Below, in pieces: positions 35,318 through 46,877 of a stretch of 64,000 bases of DNA. Position numbers and translations under genes: made by a program. Within the stretch, counting starts at the first letter, position 1. Every line of letters starts with the position of its first letter. Where the stretch lies: the NCBI GenBank assembly GCA_037176845.1, contig JAYKXP010000102.1, forward strand, positions 1 to 64,000, given 5' to 3'. The stretch is from Paramarasmius palmivorus (taxonomy: Eukaryota; Basidiomycota; Agaricomycetes; Agaricales; Marasmiaceae). The notes below the pieces were generated by a model, which did no database searches, was not told where the DNA came from, and was given only the letters and a program-made list of their open reading frames with translations.

Positions 35318-36548
35318 ATGGAAGAAAAGTACGTCCGTCCTGATAATACAGTGCGATGCTGACGTCTACCCTGTGTTAGACACATTCCGAAACCTATTTC
35401 TCCCCTTACCTCCTGGCTACCGACCACAATTTGGACGCCCGTCTGGTTGAAGCCCTCACAGCTCATGAAGATTTTCCTTTGGAGTCACCTTTGACCACAC
35501 CACCGTCTACACCACCGCCTACACCTCTATCTTCACCTATATCATCACCCCGGTCGTCGACTGTCTCGTTACCCATTTCTCAACCACTTACCGCCAATTT
35601 ACCGACTCCATCCGAGCCCTCTGGCTTGGACAACGAACCTCATAGGAAGAATACCCCCCGCAACAAGAAGAAGAGTCACGAATTGCGTAAACGCCGCCGA
35701 CAGATGTCCAACGTACTTGTTTTTGCCAGAAATCCAACTCGAATTAAGATGCACAAGCTCCGACTAGCTATCGTCTCCCAGGCCTCCCCACTCCCGGAGA
35801 CCGTTCAAGACGAGCACCTGAAACCAACCTCGACCAGTTATCTCGGAACACAGCGCCCTCTTCCTGATAAGTGACCGTATACCAAGGCGGAATTGCTGGA
35901 AGCCGGATACCGCCTTCATGAGCACAACCCTGAGTACGTGCCTTACCAACCTCTATCAGAACTTTCCATCTCATGTTTTCCGTAGCACGTCTTGTCCTAT
36001 CTTGCATTCGGACACCGGGTCCGTCATCGGATTGGTTGTGCCCGGTCCATCCGACACTGAGGGTACCTCAGGTTGGAAGGAAACGATTCAGGAATGCACA
36101 GATCTCAGTTTTCGCAGCCTTCACTGTGAACTTTGGGCCTCAGACGGTATGCTACCCCCATCTTGACCTGAAGAACTTGGCATACGGTTGGTGTGCGATA
36201 ACCGCGCTTGGCGATTACGACTGGCATGCAGGCAGCCATCTGGTCTTGTGGGATCTCAAATTAATCATTGAGTTTCCTCCTGGGACTTCCATTTTCATAC
36301 CTTCCGCATTGGTCACCCACTCCAACACGGCCATAGCACCCAGCGAACGCAGATACTCATTCACCATGTACTCTGCCGGAGGCCTATTCCGTTGGGTGGA
36401 GCATGGGTTCATTTCGGAAAAAGTATACAACTCCACTCTTAACAAAGCGGAGGCGACACTAGCTGGGAAGGAACGATGGGCGTCGGGTTTTGCTTTGTTT
36501 TCCACTCTAGCGGATTTGAAGGCTTCTGCTCAGAACGCGACCTTGTAG
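35318..36548 (+). pseudogene. TET/JBP-family dioxygenase pseudogene, copy in spacer
   Basis: The N-terminal exons are Pro/Thr-rich, then basic (HRKNTPRNKKKSHELRKRRRQ). An in-frame TGA at 35,872-35,874 (PDK stop PYTKAELLEAGY) interrupts the part that aligns with YSVDELVDPEG of the right-arm copy. After an intron, DTGSVIGLVVPGPSD runs to WKETIQE, where about 100 residues are missing. The frame resumes at AAFTVNFGPQTVCYPHLD (HxD), YGWCAITALGDYDW, PSALVTHSN (distal His) and RRYSFTMYSAGGLFRW (Arg), ending at TAG 36,548. The catalytic core is thus intact in sequence but cut off from its N-terminal half by a stop and a deletion. Fungal TET/JBP enzymes oxidise modified bases in DNA, and expansion beside KDZ transposons is established for Agaricomycetes. 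Confidence 0.83.
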
Positions 36549-36744
36549 TACTGTGATTGTATTGATGTTCATATCTCGTATTTTGAAAATGTCAACCAAT
36601 TTCAAACCTATACATTACTGATGGAAAACAGGCTTCTGATGCGAGAATTAGTCTATCTGATGGTTGATTGACTCTCTGATATGCAAATAGCCTCAAGACA
36701 GTCCCCTTGATCTCAAACCGCTTCCATCACCAACTTCTCTGACT

Positions 36745-37428
36745 ATGGCTCAAAATCCTATGGGGTCCAGCAACAGCGCTAGCTCGGAAGGGTGAGGTTC
36801 TTACATCTACAAATGAAACAGTGACTAACCAGCTCTCCAGAGAAGTAAAGGACCTCCAGGAGAAGCTCAGTGACTTGCGCATTGATAATGATCAGTAAGA
36901 CCGCTTCAAATCCGGCGCTTACTAGCTAATTCCATCCACAGGCATCAGAGCGCGCGGGAGCTTGCTCTGACATATGACTTAAGCTGCAGGACCTCTGTCG
37001 ACATTCAACACCTGGTTAGAGAGCGTTCCATCCAGGCAGACGTACAGTCAGATGCAGAGCACAGTGACACTACACAGACTGAGGTCTCAACAACTCGCGG
37101 TTCGCCTACCTCTTCACCGCCTACATCCCAGGCTGAGCTTGAGTGCGTACCTGTAAATAAACAGTTTGAATACGACTAATAGCAGCCTAGAGACGACGAA
37201 GATATCCTTCAAGAATTGGGTGTGGAAGACATTGACCTTGACCTGACCAATGTCTCTATTACCATTGACGGCTCTCTTGACATTCTAGGAGTGCGCAGGC
37301 GTGAAGACGCCATGATTGCTAGGGCACGTAAGCGGGCTGGGAAAATGCGAGAGACGTTGAGTCTGCCAGAGAGGATGCGTCTGCTCCAGGAGAAACATAA
37401 CATTCGTCGTAATCCTTCACCTAGCTAG
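36745..37428 (+). CDS. Small coiled-coil-like hypothetical protein
   Basis: Four exons join in phase from ATG 36,745 (MAQNPMGSSNSASSEG). The second reads VKDLQEKLSDLRIDND, a short coiled coil. The third carries SVDIQHLVRERS and a Ser/Thr-rich stretch, and the last is DILQELGVEDIDLDL.. to ..NIRRNPSPS with a basic Arg-rich segment (RKRAGKMRETLSLPER). It lies directly downstream of the TET pseudogene on the same strand. No known domain was recognised. The clean splice phases argue for a real gene. Confidence 0.55.
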
Positions 37429-38292
37429 ATGTATCGTAGTGTATATTCCCAACCTCATATTCAATAGGATCCAGGCGTGTCGCACCCAGCATGATGGTGA
37501 ACATGAGGCGAGATCACACAGGACCACTGCCTTATCAGACGCGCCATCATGCATGCGCATCAGATTTACGCTTGAAACTTGGGAATTTTGATTTCCGATT
37601 GAGTCGGTACACAGGCACCATAAGAAGCCATTGATAATGCACTCTGTACTAGACCTTGAAACCGTCAATGCCACTATCGACATCATTCACGATACCAGAT
37701 TTCGTCAAGTTTTCTTCCCTCAGGTCTCTTCGACTTCATGAACGGTCCTTATGACTGTCGATCATACCTGTAAATTAGCCTTAGTAGTGAAGAAATATCC
37801 AAAGAGTGCGCATTTTCTGAAGCTCTGAAGTTACCTCACACGAGTCCTTAAGAACTTGAAGGCGGAGTTATCTCGGTCTGCACAGATGTTCATATGTACA
37901 CGGCTAAAAATCAGGATGTGCGAGCAGAAAATCAGGACATAGAGCTCATTCAGTCGTCTTTGGGTGCAGAAAGGGTCCGTTTAAAGCAATAAAAGCCAGC
38001 ATAAAGTATCTGAGAGAAGCTAGAAGTAATAGTTTGAGGAGGTGAAGAGGCTGGGGGGTATCAATGCATTGAGTCGATCTCGGATATGTCAAATACGGCC
38101 TATCTGCAGTAAGATCAATGTCCTTTCATGCTCCATAAACTAATATATTACTTCTAGACGATAGATCCCTTCAACTTTCACACTCGTTATTCTGTTTCAT
38201 GTGAGATACGTGCCATGAATCAATTCGCACTTAGAAAGCGATCAAAGGGAAACCACATAGTATTTTATTTAGGATTATAGTGTACTTTACAA
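37429..38292. other. Region without a supportable gene
   Basis: Only short frames with no recognisable protein on either strand. Coding-like fragments (for example an EKL-type stretch near 37,800-38,050) are broken by stops and may be gene relics. Confidence 0.4.
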
Positions 38293-38754
38293 TCAAAACG
38301 AGGGCAGTAAAGCTACTTGTCCGACGGCGAGTGCCTTCCCCCAAAGCAATTCAGCCTTCTCCTGTGTACCCAGATGCTCCACGCGAACCAACATATGCGT
38401 TGCAGCAGCTTCTCTCACAAGCGAGCTACAGACAGACTGATGAGAAGCGATCTTTCAAACGGGAATCACGAATTACAGGTCATCGTATATGCCTGGTTTA
38501 GTCCCGCGCAGAACCACCCACCAGAAAGAGCGTGCAGAACCAGAAGGACTAGAATAGGTAGGTAATGAGGCCTTCCCCTTGCTCTGCGACGAAGAGGACG
38601 CAGGCTTTTCCACCGGCTGCAAAGGCTCGTTTTTCACCGCTATGGTAGGCTGGGCGTTGAATGGGGTCTGCTTCGAGGGAAATTGTGGTTCGGGGGAAGC
38701 GCACCCGTAGCTGCTAGGTCTTTGAATAAATGCCCGAACGTCATCGAGGACCAT
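38293..38754 (-). CDS. Viroplasmin/RNase H1 N-terminal-like small protein
   Basis: Two exons (38,754-38,477 and 38,425-38,293) give 411 bases, 136 residues. A Ser/Pro-rich leader (MVLDDVRAFIQRPSS..) precedes FWWVVLRGTKPGIYDDLS and a segment ending EKAELLWGKALAVGQVALLP. The pattern (aromatic-VV-x-G-x-x-PG[IV]Y, then a region ending in an EEA-like helix) matches the small hybrid-binding fold shared by the RNase H1 N-terminus and caulimovirus viroplasmin, which occurs in many Agaricomycete proteins. No catalytic RNase H domain follows. The fold call rests on motif resemblance only. Confidence 0.5.
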
Positions 38755-39126
38755 TTTGCAAAGAACTTCAACAATACGCTCGATGATTCTGATTTGTTAA
38801 AAACATACATGATACTATATAGTGTTTATAGCTCATATATTTATTCAAAAAGCCTTCTGTTTCTATAAAATCCGTTTGTCTTCATCCATTCTTTTATAAA
38901 ATCCATCTGTCTTCAACCGTATTTTTGCAAAGGAAGGTTAAATGACTACCTTTCATTCAGAACATAGCTATGTCTACCACTCCAATACAAAGATGTCTAC
39001 CATGCGATTACGAAAACAAATGTACGACTTATAGGACCAAAGTACGATAGAAAAATGACGACCATTCCAAACATGAGCATACACACAACGACCATATACA
39101 TGACGATGCAGCAACAGAGGATTCTC
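38755..39126. other. AT-rich intergenic stretch with a short direct repeat
   Basis: Contains two near-identical blocks of TATAAAATCC(G/A)T(T/C)TGTCTTCA near 38,865 and 38,898. Nothing else seen. Confidence 0.4.
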
Positions 39127-40956
39127 TCAGACCTGAGTCGTATGTACCCAGGAAGCCACCCTCGATTCCCTGTTGCAGTACTCTTGACGTTGGCGGGCCA
39201 GGGACGACAGAGCCCAGATTTTATCCACCAGTTCTACAGCCTGTTGGTGGCGGGGATGCTGAGCAGACCAGCCTAAGACATAGATCAGTAACTTGACCAA
39301 TAATTGCGGATGATGGTTACCTTGTCCTTTCTGGGCAGCTGTTTTACCTTGTCCTTTCTGGGGAGCTGTCTTGCTTCGTGTCTGGTACCTAGACGAACTC
39401 TGGCCTGCCTGGGAGCTTCCACCGCCACTACTGCTGCCTCCGCTTCCACCGCTGCCTCCACCACCTCTGCCTCCACCACTGCTGCCTCCACCACCTTGTC
39501 CTCGACCACCACCTTGTCCTCGACCACCACCTTGTCCTCGACCGTGACCTTGACCGCCCTGACCATCACCGTCCTCATTATCCTCACCGTCTCCACTGTC
39601 TCCACCGACCACAACGGCCACACCGCCCCCACCATCTCCATTGTCTCCATTGTCTCCATTGTCTCCATCATCTCCATTGTCTCCACCGTGACCATGCCCA
39701 ACTTCAAACTCAGTTTCTGTTGTATCTTCCATTTCTGTATGTCCAGCTTCGTCGCTCTGAGACTCCTCGTAGTCACCGTCACCGCCACCTTCATAGTATA
39801 GTTGGGTACAAAAGGTGGAAAAATTTTCGGTGGCTGGCCCCGGGGTGAGATACAGTGCAAGCAATGTACTGGCGTAATGGTGATCCCAAATGGCCTTAGG
39901 GACTCGTTGGTTGGTCCGTTTCGGCTCCCTGAGCAGTTTCCCATTCCAGAGACGGTTGGCAGATATTTCGCCCTTGATACAATAGCTCGCCGCTACTTGC
40001 GGAGTGAGCATGTGAAAGAGCACTGTAGCCCTGTTCGTGTTGCGTGCACTCTCGAGAATACAAACATCTGAAGGATTATTGCTGTACTTCACGTGTTCTC
40101 GCTGTAGATACTCGTTCGGGACCTGTAACTTGATCAGCTCGAGAATCGTGAATAATGGAGGGCCACTGACAGAAAGGAAACTACATGTTGGGAGACTCTC
40201 TCCACCGTTCGCTCTGCTGCAGCCCAAATATTTGTGCAGGTCAGTCCAGACCAAGAGACCATTACGACTATCGTCGATGTTCTTGACCGGGTCTTCTCCC
40301 TCAGTTACTTTGGCGATATACTTCGAACGACATGTCAATTTCTGATTGTGGAAATAGTTGGGAGACTTACGCCATTGCCACGACGGTGGGGTAATATATG
40401 AATGGCAGTAAGATCATGGACCATACTCTGCACCGTTACGATGTCGTCAAGCTGTGACTCGTCAGGTTCCACGATGCAGCACCAATGGTATTGTACGCTT
40501 CTCTGCACCCCCTCTACATCCATCTGTCATTTGTACTTGTCTCGTTTCTCGAGTTTTTTCCGAAAGTCTGATGCCCTCTGCTGATAGTCCACTGATCCAA
40601 AGTCGGAGGAGCGTGTTCGTTCGGCAAGGGCTCTCGGATTGGCAATAGCAGACTTATTGTCCCATTCTGAATATTTAGTTAGCGAATGCCCAGATATGAC
40701 TCAAGACTGAGTACTTACCAACCCGATATTCGAAGAGTAGACCAGGGACAATATCCAGGTTGGAGTCGGGTTGCAGTTCAATACCGTTGTAGAAGAGTTG
40801 ACCTTTCACAGCAGGGACAATGCAAGACATAAGAAAGAAAAGCCAGCGAAGGGTGTAGGTCGTGACACCAGCTGGTACTGTCAGCGGTATGTCCAAGTGC
40901 AGATGATGATTCACATTTTCAGACGAAAAAGTGATACTGACCCCAAAGGTCGCCAT
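39127..40956 (-). CDS. Fungal HNH-endonuclease family protein
   Basis: Starts at ATG 40,956 (MATFGVSITFSSENVNHH) and has introns between 40,725 and 40,340. The N-terminal region resembles the leader of expanded Agaricomycete HNH proteins. The nuclease core is YHWCCIVEPDESQ, ATx-like AIHILPHRRGN (first His), NIDDSRNGLLVWTDLHKYLG (Asn and final His). This H-N-H order is the beta-beta-alpha metal fold of HNH nucleases, which cut DNA using one divalent ion. After the domain come KAIWDHHYASTLLALYL, an acidic stretch and a long Gly/Asp/Asn- and Gly/Arg/Gln-rich repeat (about 39,720-39,420), then a short helical tail. The first Cys pair is kept. Whether it is active cannot be told. A final intron near 39,280-39,325 is possible. 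Confidence 0.75.
39410..39720. repeat. Short tandem repeats inside the HNH gene
   Basis: Back-to-back 15-base units of the type CCACCACCTTGTCCTCG (39,490-39,540) and 9-base units TCCATTGTC (39,635-39,690). On the coding strand they give GGGRGQ and GDNGDN repeats. Such tracts change length easily. Confidence 0.8.
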
Positions 40957-41097
40957 GGGGGAAGGTGGAGAGAAGTTGGAAGATTGGAAGCGTCGCCAAT
41001 GACATTTTCAAACTCCGACTTCCCACAGGAAGGTCGGAAGATGACAAGTGGAATATGACAATGGTTTTTTTCCGAAGTCTTTCCAAAATAGAGAATA

Positions 41098-44000
41098 CTA
41101 CAAAAGGTCATCAGCAGCATCAATATCAATGTCATTAACATTATAATCTGCAGGCTCCTCTGCATCTCCCTCTTCTTCTTCTTCGACAACAAAGTCATAA
41201 TCATTCTGGGTCTGTCGTAAAGGTTCATCATCGATATCTCCTGGCATATCGTCACCTTTGTCGATGTCATCTACTGCATGCGTTGCAATCTCCAACATCT
41301 TGCCTTTACCTTCGATCGAAGGATACCACATGGATTTGAATCGAGCAGCTAATAATCGATATTGGGTGGCCTGTCGAAAAGCGTAGGCATCCTTTCCCTC
41401 GATTCCAGTCGATGCGCGTTCATACCACCTTGAAGTGGTCCACTCCAAGGAGGTCAGAGTGCGCCGCATTTCTTCGTCAAGTAATAGTATCTCTTCTTCC
41501 CATCGTTTCATTCGGGCGCGACTTCTTGCCCATTCAACCCAGAGACCTGTTCTGATATTAGCAAATATATTATAGACAGAATTATATGAAGCTGACCAGC
41601 GTACAGCACTTCATCTGAGGTGAACCCACCACCATCTGCAGCTGCCCAGATCCAGGAAGTAACTTTCTTGCCCTCTCCCACCAATCTCATCACTTCATCT
41701 CTCTTCCGTCTCCAACGTTGCGCTGCCTGTTCCTCTGTTTCATTTTCATCGACCACCTCTTCCTCCTCTCCTTCTGATTCTTCCTCCTCTCCGCTGTACT
41801 CATCCTCATGCTCATCTTCAGTACTCGACTTAGAGTTCCCTTGACCCATGACCTCGACAGCTCGCTGTGTACCGCCAGTCATCTTGGAGGTATTCTTCCT
41901 GGGGTTTCCGATGGCCCTATCTTCGTCATCACCCATGCACCGAATGTCGGAAATTTTGAGTGACCTCCAGCCCATAGTAGTACCTTCCCGGTCGCAAAGA
42001 ATCCGCAATGCCAACCAGGCGTCCTGGTACCTTCTCACATGGAGGCGAATTTTCGACTCGTTGGTACGAAGTAACGTATTTGACTTCCGCAGACGACCTT
42101 GATGACGCGCATGCAATCCCTTGTATGTGCGTAAGCGAGACTTGATAAGAAGCTGGTTTCGCAATTCATCCAGACTTTCAGCACATTGAGCATTGCGAAG
42201 TCGACATTCGATATTCGAAAGGTCAGGGCCTAAACAAGTAGCGAGCTGCGCAACACTAAGCTGTGATGGGAGGTATAGGGGGTGCGTTTCAGGCTCCAAA
42301 GGATCCACATCAGCTCCAGCACGTAGACCACTGACGATAGGCATATGATGATTTTGTTTTCGTTCGTAGCGAATGAGTAACTTCCGTAGACGGTTTCGTT
42401 TGTCGACTATGTCTGCAAACTGCCTGGATGTCCCACCACTTCGTTTGAAGGCAATCTCCTCCTTCAGTTGATGCCTGAGGGTGATTAAGAATGCTGGATA
42501 ACATTACTAGGAAATGAAAAGTGCTTACTGTCGCTCCTCAATTTCCAAGGCTAATAGAATGAATTCGCCAGCCTCCGATGGCGAAATGCTCTGAGAGGCG
42601 TTCTGGATCGTGTAAGCTGCATCTTCTTGTGATAACTCCCTTCGCACATCCTGTATAGAGTGCTTTGGTTTAGGAAGGTAGTACGGGTTCGGCTTGGAAG
42701 AATCTGCCTCAAAGTCCTCCACCATCTTTGTCCATGAAGGGAGCTGGGATGCTTGGTTTCGAGAGAACAATGCAAAGGAACACCTTTGTCTTGCTGCCCA
42801 ATCGACAGCCTGTTTCCGATGACGAAGTAGAATTGAACCTGAATGGGTGATCAGTTAACTGAGCACAGCAGAAATTTGAAGACAAACCTAGGCCCTTTGT
42901 CTTATCCCAATTCCACTGGCCCCACTGATCGTCAAGGGTGTCATGCCGTGACCCAGGGCCCATCTCCGTCGTGCTGGTGGTGATTGGCCCTTGCCCTGCC
43001 CAATTCGTTTCGATGCCCTCACCATCTGTACGTCCGACGCCAGGAGTGAGGTTGAGAGAGTATTGAAGTTGTCAATCTTGAGTATGGCCGTATATATGAA
43101 GTTTTGGAATAACAAAAATGAAACGATGTATGGCGGGCAGTCTTGCAGAGAGCGGAAGCTTGCTAATCCGTTCGATGAATTTCTTGCAATATTGGCAACA
43201 GATATCATAGGACAGGCACACTTTCAGTTCATGCCAATGATATCGAAGTAGAGATGCAATAATCCAGTCGATATTACAGTAACTGAACCCAAATGTCAGC
43301 TTGAGAAAACAGCACAGAAAGTGGTGATGTACTTACCGTTCCCCTTTTTGTAGATCACCAACACCGTTTGGTTGAATGATCTCATGTCGAGCACAGCATC
43401 CAAGAGCGACCTGACGACGCGTAATTCCCTCGAGCATTTCTCGAGTTGGCGTGGTCCAAGGCTGCCAGGCCTGAACACGTTGATATCTACATTCAAAAGT
43501 AAGCGCAGGCATAGTCAGGACAGAGCACAATGGCATACCTTGGCTTCACTAGTCATGTCCTTTAGATACTCTCAATATGGCTTATCCTCCACCATGTACA
43601 CCCAGCCCGTTCCTAGGCCAGGATCGGACTCTTCATCAGAAACGAGCTTACGTTTCAGTCGAAAGCAGGCGTCTACCGCCAGAAACATTGTGTATATGAA
43701 CCTAATGACGGCAGATTAGAAATAGTTTCCGATACCCAGTAGAAGTATACCTGTTGTCAGGATCGCTCTGTTGCCATCCATCAGGGAGATTAACGCCCTT
43801 CCGAGGGCAAGCTGGGCAACGGAGAGCTAGTTCTCCGGCTGCAGTCTCAGAGACCCAGATGGGGGCAGAATTGCCTCGTCCTCCTCGTTTCAACATCCTG
43901 AGATGCCTGAACTGCTGTATTGCTCGACGAAACGACTCGTAGCGATCCTGTAATAGCTAGATTTAAGTCACAATCTCGGTATCATGAAGCGATGCTGTAC

Positions 44001-45078
44001 ATACCTTATAATCAAATGTACCCAAGTCATTCGTGAGCTTCTTTAGTGCCCTGTAATAATCATACGATGTGATTTTTCCGAGAAGCGTCATTGCATGAAA
44101 GTTTTCGAGAACGCGAAACGAAAAGCAAGTCTGGGGTGCTCTGTGCGTCGCAGGATACCATTGATAGCGAAGGAGTTGTTGCCGAGGATGCGAATGCCCA
44201 CTTGCGCGATAACAACCACAATAGTTGACGCTCACTCGATGAAAACCGTTGATATGAATGACGGTAAAGTTAGAAGGGGCTTGGATGGGGTTGAGACAGT
44301 TACTGCCATCCGCATGACCAAGCTGAACGATAAGGCCAAGGTCCCGGAGCAAGACACATTCAAAGAACTTGCCATTCCATTTCTTAAGGACTATATATAA
44401 GCCGAGGAAGTAACAAGAAACAGAAAGAGACGCACCTCAATCCTGTCCAATGGTCGATTCTTGTGAGACTCCAGGATACATTTTTTGCAATATAGCGAGG
44501 TTGAAAAGCATTCACGACATCTATAGATGGGTGTCGCATCAATGGCTTTGCAGTGACAACGGTTTATCGCGTCGTCCCGTCCTTCAAGCCACATAAACTG
44601 TTCCAAATAATCGTCTCGGAGGTTATGCCATTCGGCCATGACTTGCGAATTCTGAGAACAATGAATAAAAGTCGCATTTAGAACAAATGATACACACCTT
44701 CTTCTTCTTTGACCTTGGCCTTGACTTATTCTCTAGGACGTCAGGCACTGAATCGAGTATTAAGCCTGAATCCCGGGCGAAGTCAGTGAAATCGAAGGAT
44801 GAGGCTGAGGAGACCGGTTTCATTGAAGGCATCGATGAGGTAGCAATAGAAGATGTTCGTGTTTTGAGAGGGGATATTGGTGGCAGCTCAACGTGAGTGG
44901 TGATGACACGCCTGTGGTCAGAGGAAAATTGCGTTGTAATCGCATGTTTCGTTGTCTTTCTGGGTCGTTTGGGGGGTTTTGTGGAGGTGCCTGTGTCGTC
45001 CGAGAGATCAAAATCATCCGTGGTGAACGTGGGAAAGGAAACCGGAGAGAGGTTCTTGCGCTTCGAGGATTTTGACAT
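41098..45078 (-). pseudogene. KDZ transposase with CxC2 cysteine cluster, copy 2 (two in-frame stops)
   Basis: Starts at ATG 45,078 (MSKSSKRKNLSPVSF). CxC2 part: CHCKAIDATPIYRCREC, YCKKCILESHKNRPLDRIE, QLGHADGSNC, VNYCGCY, LRYQWYPATHRAP. Then CFRLKRKLVSDEESDPG, ARHEIIQPNGVGDLQKGER, LSYDICCQYCKKFIERI, IPKLHIYGHTQD, TDGEGIETNWA, STTEMGPGSRHDTLDDQW, and the C-terminal helical part with a long acidic insert (about 41,850-41,730). In-frame TGA codons at 43,572-43,574 (DKPY stop EYLKDM) and 43,072-43,074 (HTQD stop QLQYS) break it. The conserved ER-x-W core motif reads ET-x-W, as if the arginine had been replaced. It is a different subfamily from copies 1 and 3, judged by length and acidic insert. 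Confidence 0.86.
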
Positions 45079-45684
45079 GTTCTGATGTCGTTTGGAGTGG
45101 AAGGCCTTAAGTAGTATGCGGGGATGTAGCTCCGAAACGCCAAAGATATGGCCCAAGGATTACGCGTCCAAAATGCCGAGAAAAAACCGAATAATTGTTC
45201 TGCCGCAAAGATAGCGAAGTATAGCAGTGAATGGGTGTCGAGTATTGCGGTCTTCCAAGTTAAACTTTCTGGTCCCTATACGTGTGGTATTCTTGAGCGA
45301 ATCAGAGATGGGAAATGGCGAATGCAGAGGGACTTGAAGCAGACGTTGTCTCGGCTACCCGCGCTACCTGACCGATGAACAACCACTTCTCCATCATCCA
45401 CATCCCTCTCTGACCAACTGAGTCCCATTTGTTTTGAACCTAAACACCCAAAAGTGACTGAAGGTGGGTAAAGATCAATAAAATCTGTCAGAATGGAAGG
45501 TACATACCTGTGGGATCTTGACGGAAGATATTGCGTCCCTTTTCATGATCGACAAAAGATGTAGTCAAGTACTTTATAATGATATATGACAGTCAGTATT
45601 AGACTCTCCTTTTCATGACTGAAAGAAGCCATGATCGAGTACTGAGACGTACCAGTTGATCTCCATTAAACGCAAATGAAGACC
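45079..45684. other. Region upstream of KDZ2
   Basis: No supportable gene. It should hold the KDZ2 promoter. Confidence 0.35.
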
Positions 45685-45979
45685 CTTTATTATTGGTGAG
45701 AGCAGCTTTCGTCAGGTCGGCACACTGCACGAAATGCACAAGATCTTTTATTATTGGCAAGAGCAGCTTTCGTCAGCTTTCCGGCTAACGAGTATAGCGA
45801 ATTCTACGACTTACACTTCAATATCTCAATCTTGAAGATGAATCGATGAACGCTGCGCGAAACGCACAAGATCTATTTTTATTGGCAAGAGCAGCTTTTG
45901 TCAGGTTTCTGGCTACTAAGTATAGCGAATACTACGACTTACACATCAATATTTCAATCTTGAAGATGAATCGATGAAT
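45685..45979. repeat. Tandem repeat, about 128-bp unit, 2.4 copies
   Basis: Units begin GCACAAGATCT at 45,736 and 45,864. They share ATTGGCAAGAGCAGCTTT, AGTATAGCGAAT.CTACGACTTACAC and CTTGAAGATGAATCGATGAA. A partial, more diverged copy (TATTGGTGAGAGCAGCTTTC) precedes them. Confidence 0.85.
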
Positions 45980-46121
45980 GTCGGATATGATATATGAGAT
46001 ATGATGGGTGTTGATAACCAAGACCCGGGGAACGGTAACTTCAAGGGCTGAATTTGGTAATACGACAACGTGGGTCGAAAATTTGGTAACGCGACAACTC
46101 TTCTACTCCTATCACCTTGCG

Positions 46122-46877
46122 ATGGCTTCCATTGACAAGGACACAGGTGAGTACACGGTGAAGACAAGGTACGTGGTCTCTATAAGCTACTCGACTGAAA
46201 TCAACTCAGAGTATGTAGTAGCCCAGTCTTATCGCGCACTTCGACTACCCAGTCACTTCTTGAAGCCGACGAACTCAGTGATCCTTCTAACCCAAGATGA
46301 GATATCTCTCGAACACATTCCGTACAGTCATATGGCGGGCCTCCTTGCGCACAACCACGTATCTTGAGAACCAAGACTCCCGAAGAAGAAGAAGATCAAG
46401 ACGACGAAGGCATGGATACCCTGTTGAATTACGCCACAGTTCCTGAGGTTGAATTCGTACGCCACCTTTGGAGAGCATCGGAAACTGAGGAAGCGATAGA
46501 GATAACCAAAACTTCAATTCGGTACGTGTCATTGAAGATAACAGCCGTTAATTTATTTACTGTTTTGCAGTATTGCTAAGCTCATACCGAACAATTCTTT
46601 GAAGCAGCAGCGACGGCTCGCGACGATGCCTGTTCCCAACAATTCCAACAAAGAAAGGAAACGTTTGGCTTCTACGGGTCTTCCAGCTACGACGGCTGCT
46701 CCCACTCCACCACCTGTCGCTACCTCCACGACAGCTGCCTCTTCGTTTACCATTCCTACTCTGGCAACACATATGGTGGAGAAGCGACGAAGATCGGCTT
46801 CTGCTGGATGTACGGACAGCCCCAATAGGAAGAAAGCGAGAACAAGACAAGATAAATCAAGCATAAGCAATATTTAG
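46122..46877 (+). CDS. Hypothetical protein with basic, Ala/Thr/Pro-rich tail
   Basis: ATG 46,122 (MASIDKDT) probably splices at 46,145-46,208 to YVVAQSYRALRLPSHFLKP.. and ends ..LLAHNHVS. A second coding stretch in another frame (TPEEEEDQDDEGMDTLLNYA, 46,364 on) continues through an intron near 46,521-46,570 to MVEKRRRSASAGCTDSPNRKK and a TAG at 46,877. Either a small intron near 46,360 or a frameshift joins them. The tail looks like a nuclear-localisation type sequence. Family unknown. Confidence 0.4.

Noticed and set aside
39304..39801. 165-codon plus-strand Ser/Thr/Val-rich frame
   Set aside because: Antisense of the Gly/Asp repeat tract of the HNH gene. No domain, purely repetitive.
10348..43574. 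Reassigned TGA (readthrough or alternative code) as explanation for the in-frame TGA codons
   Set aside because: Intact genes in the same window use TGA as their true end (for example at 26,581-26,583 and 21,830-21,832), so decay is the better explanation.
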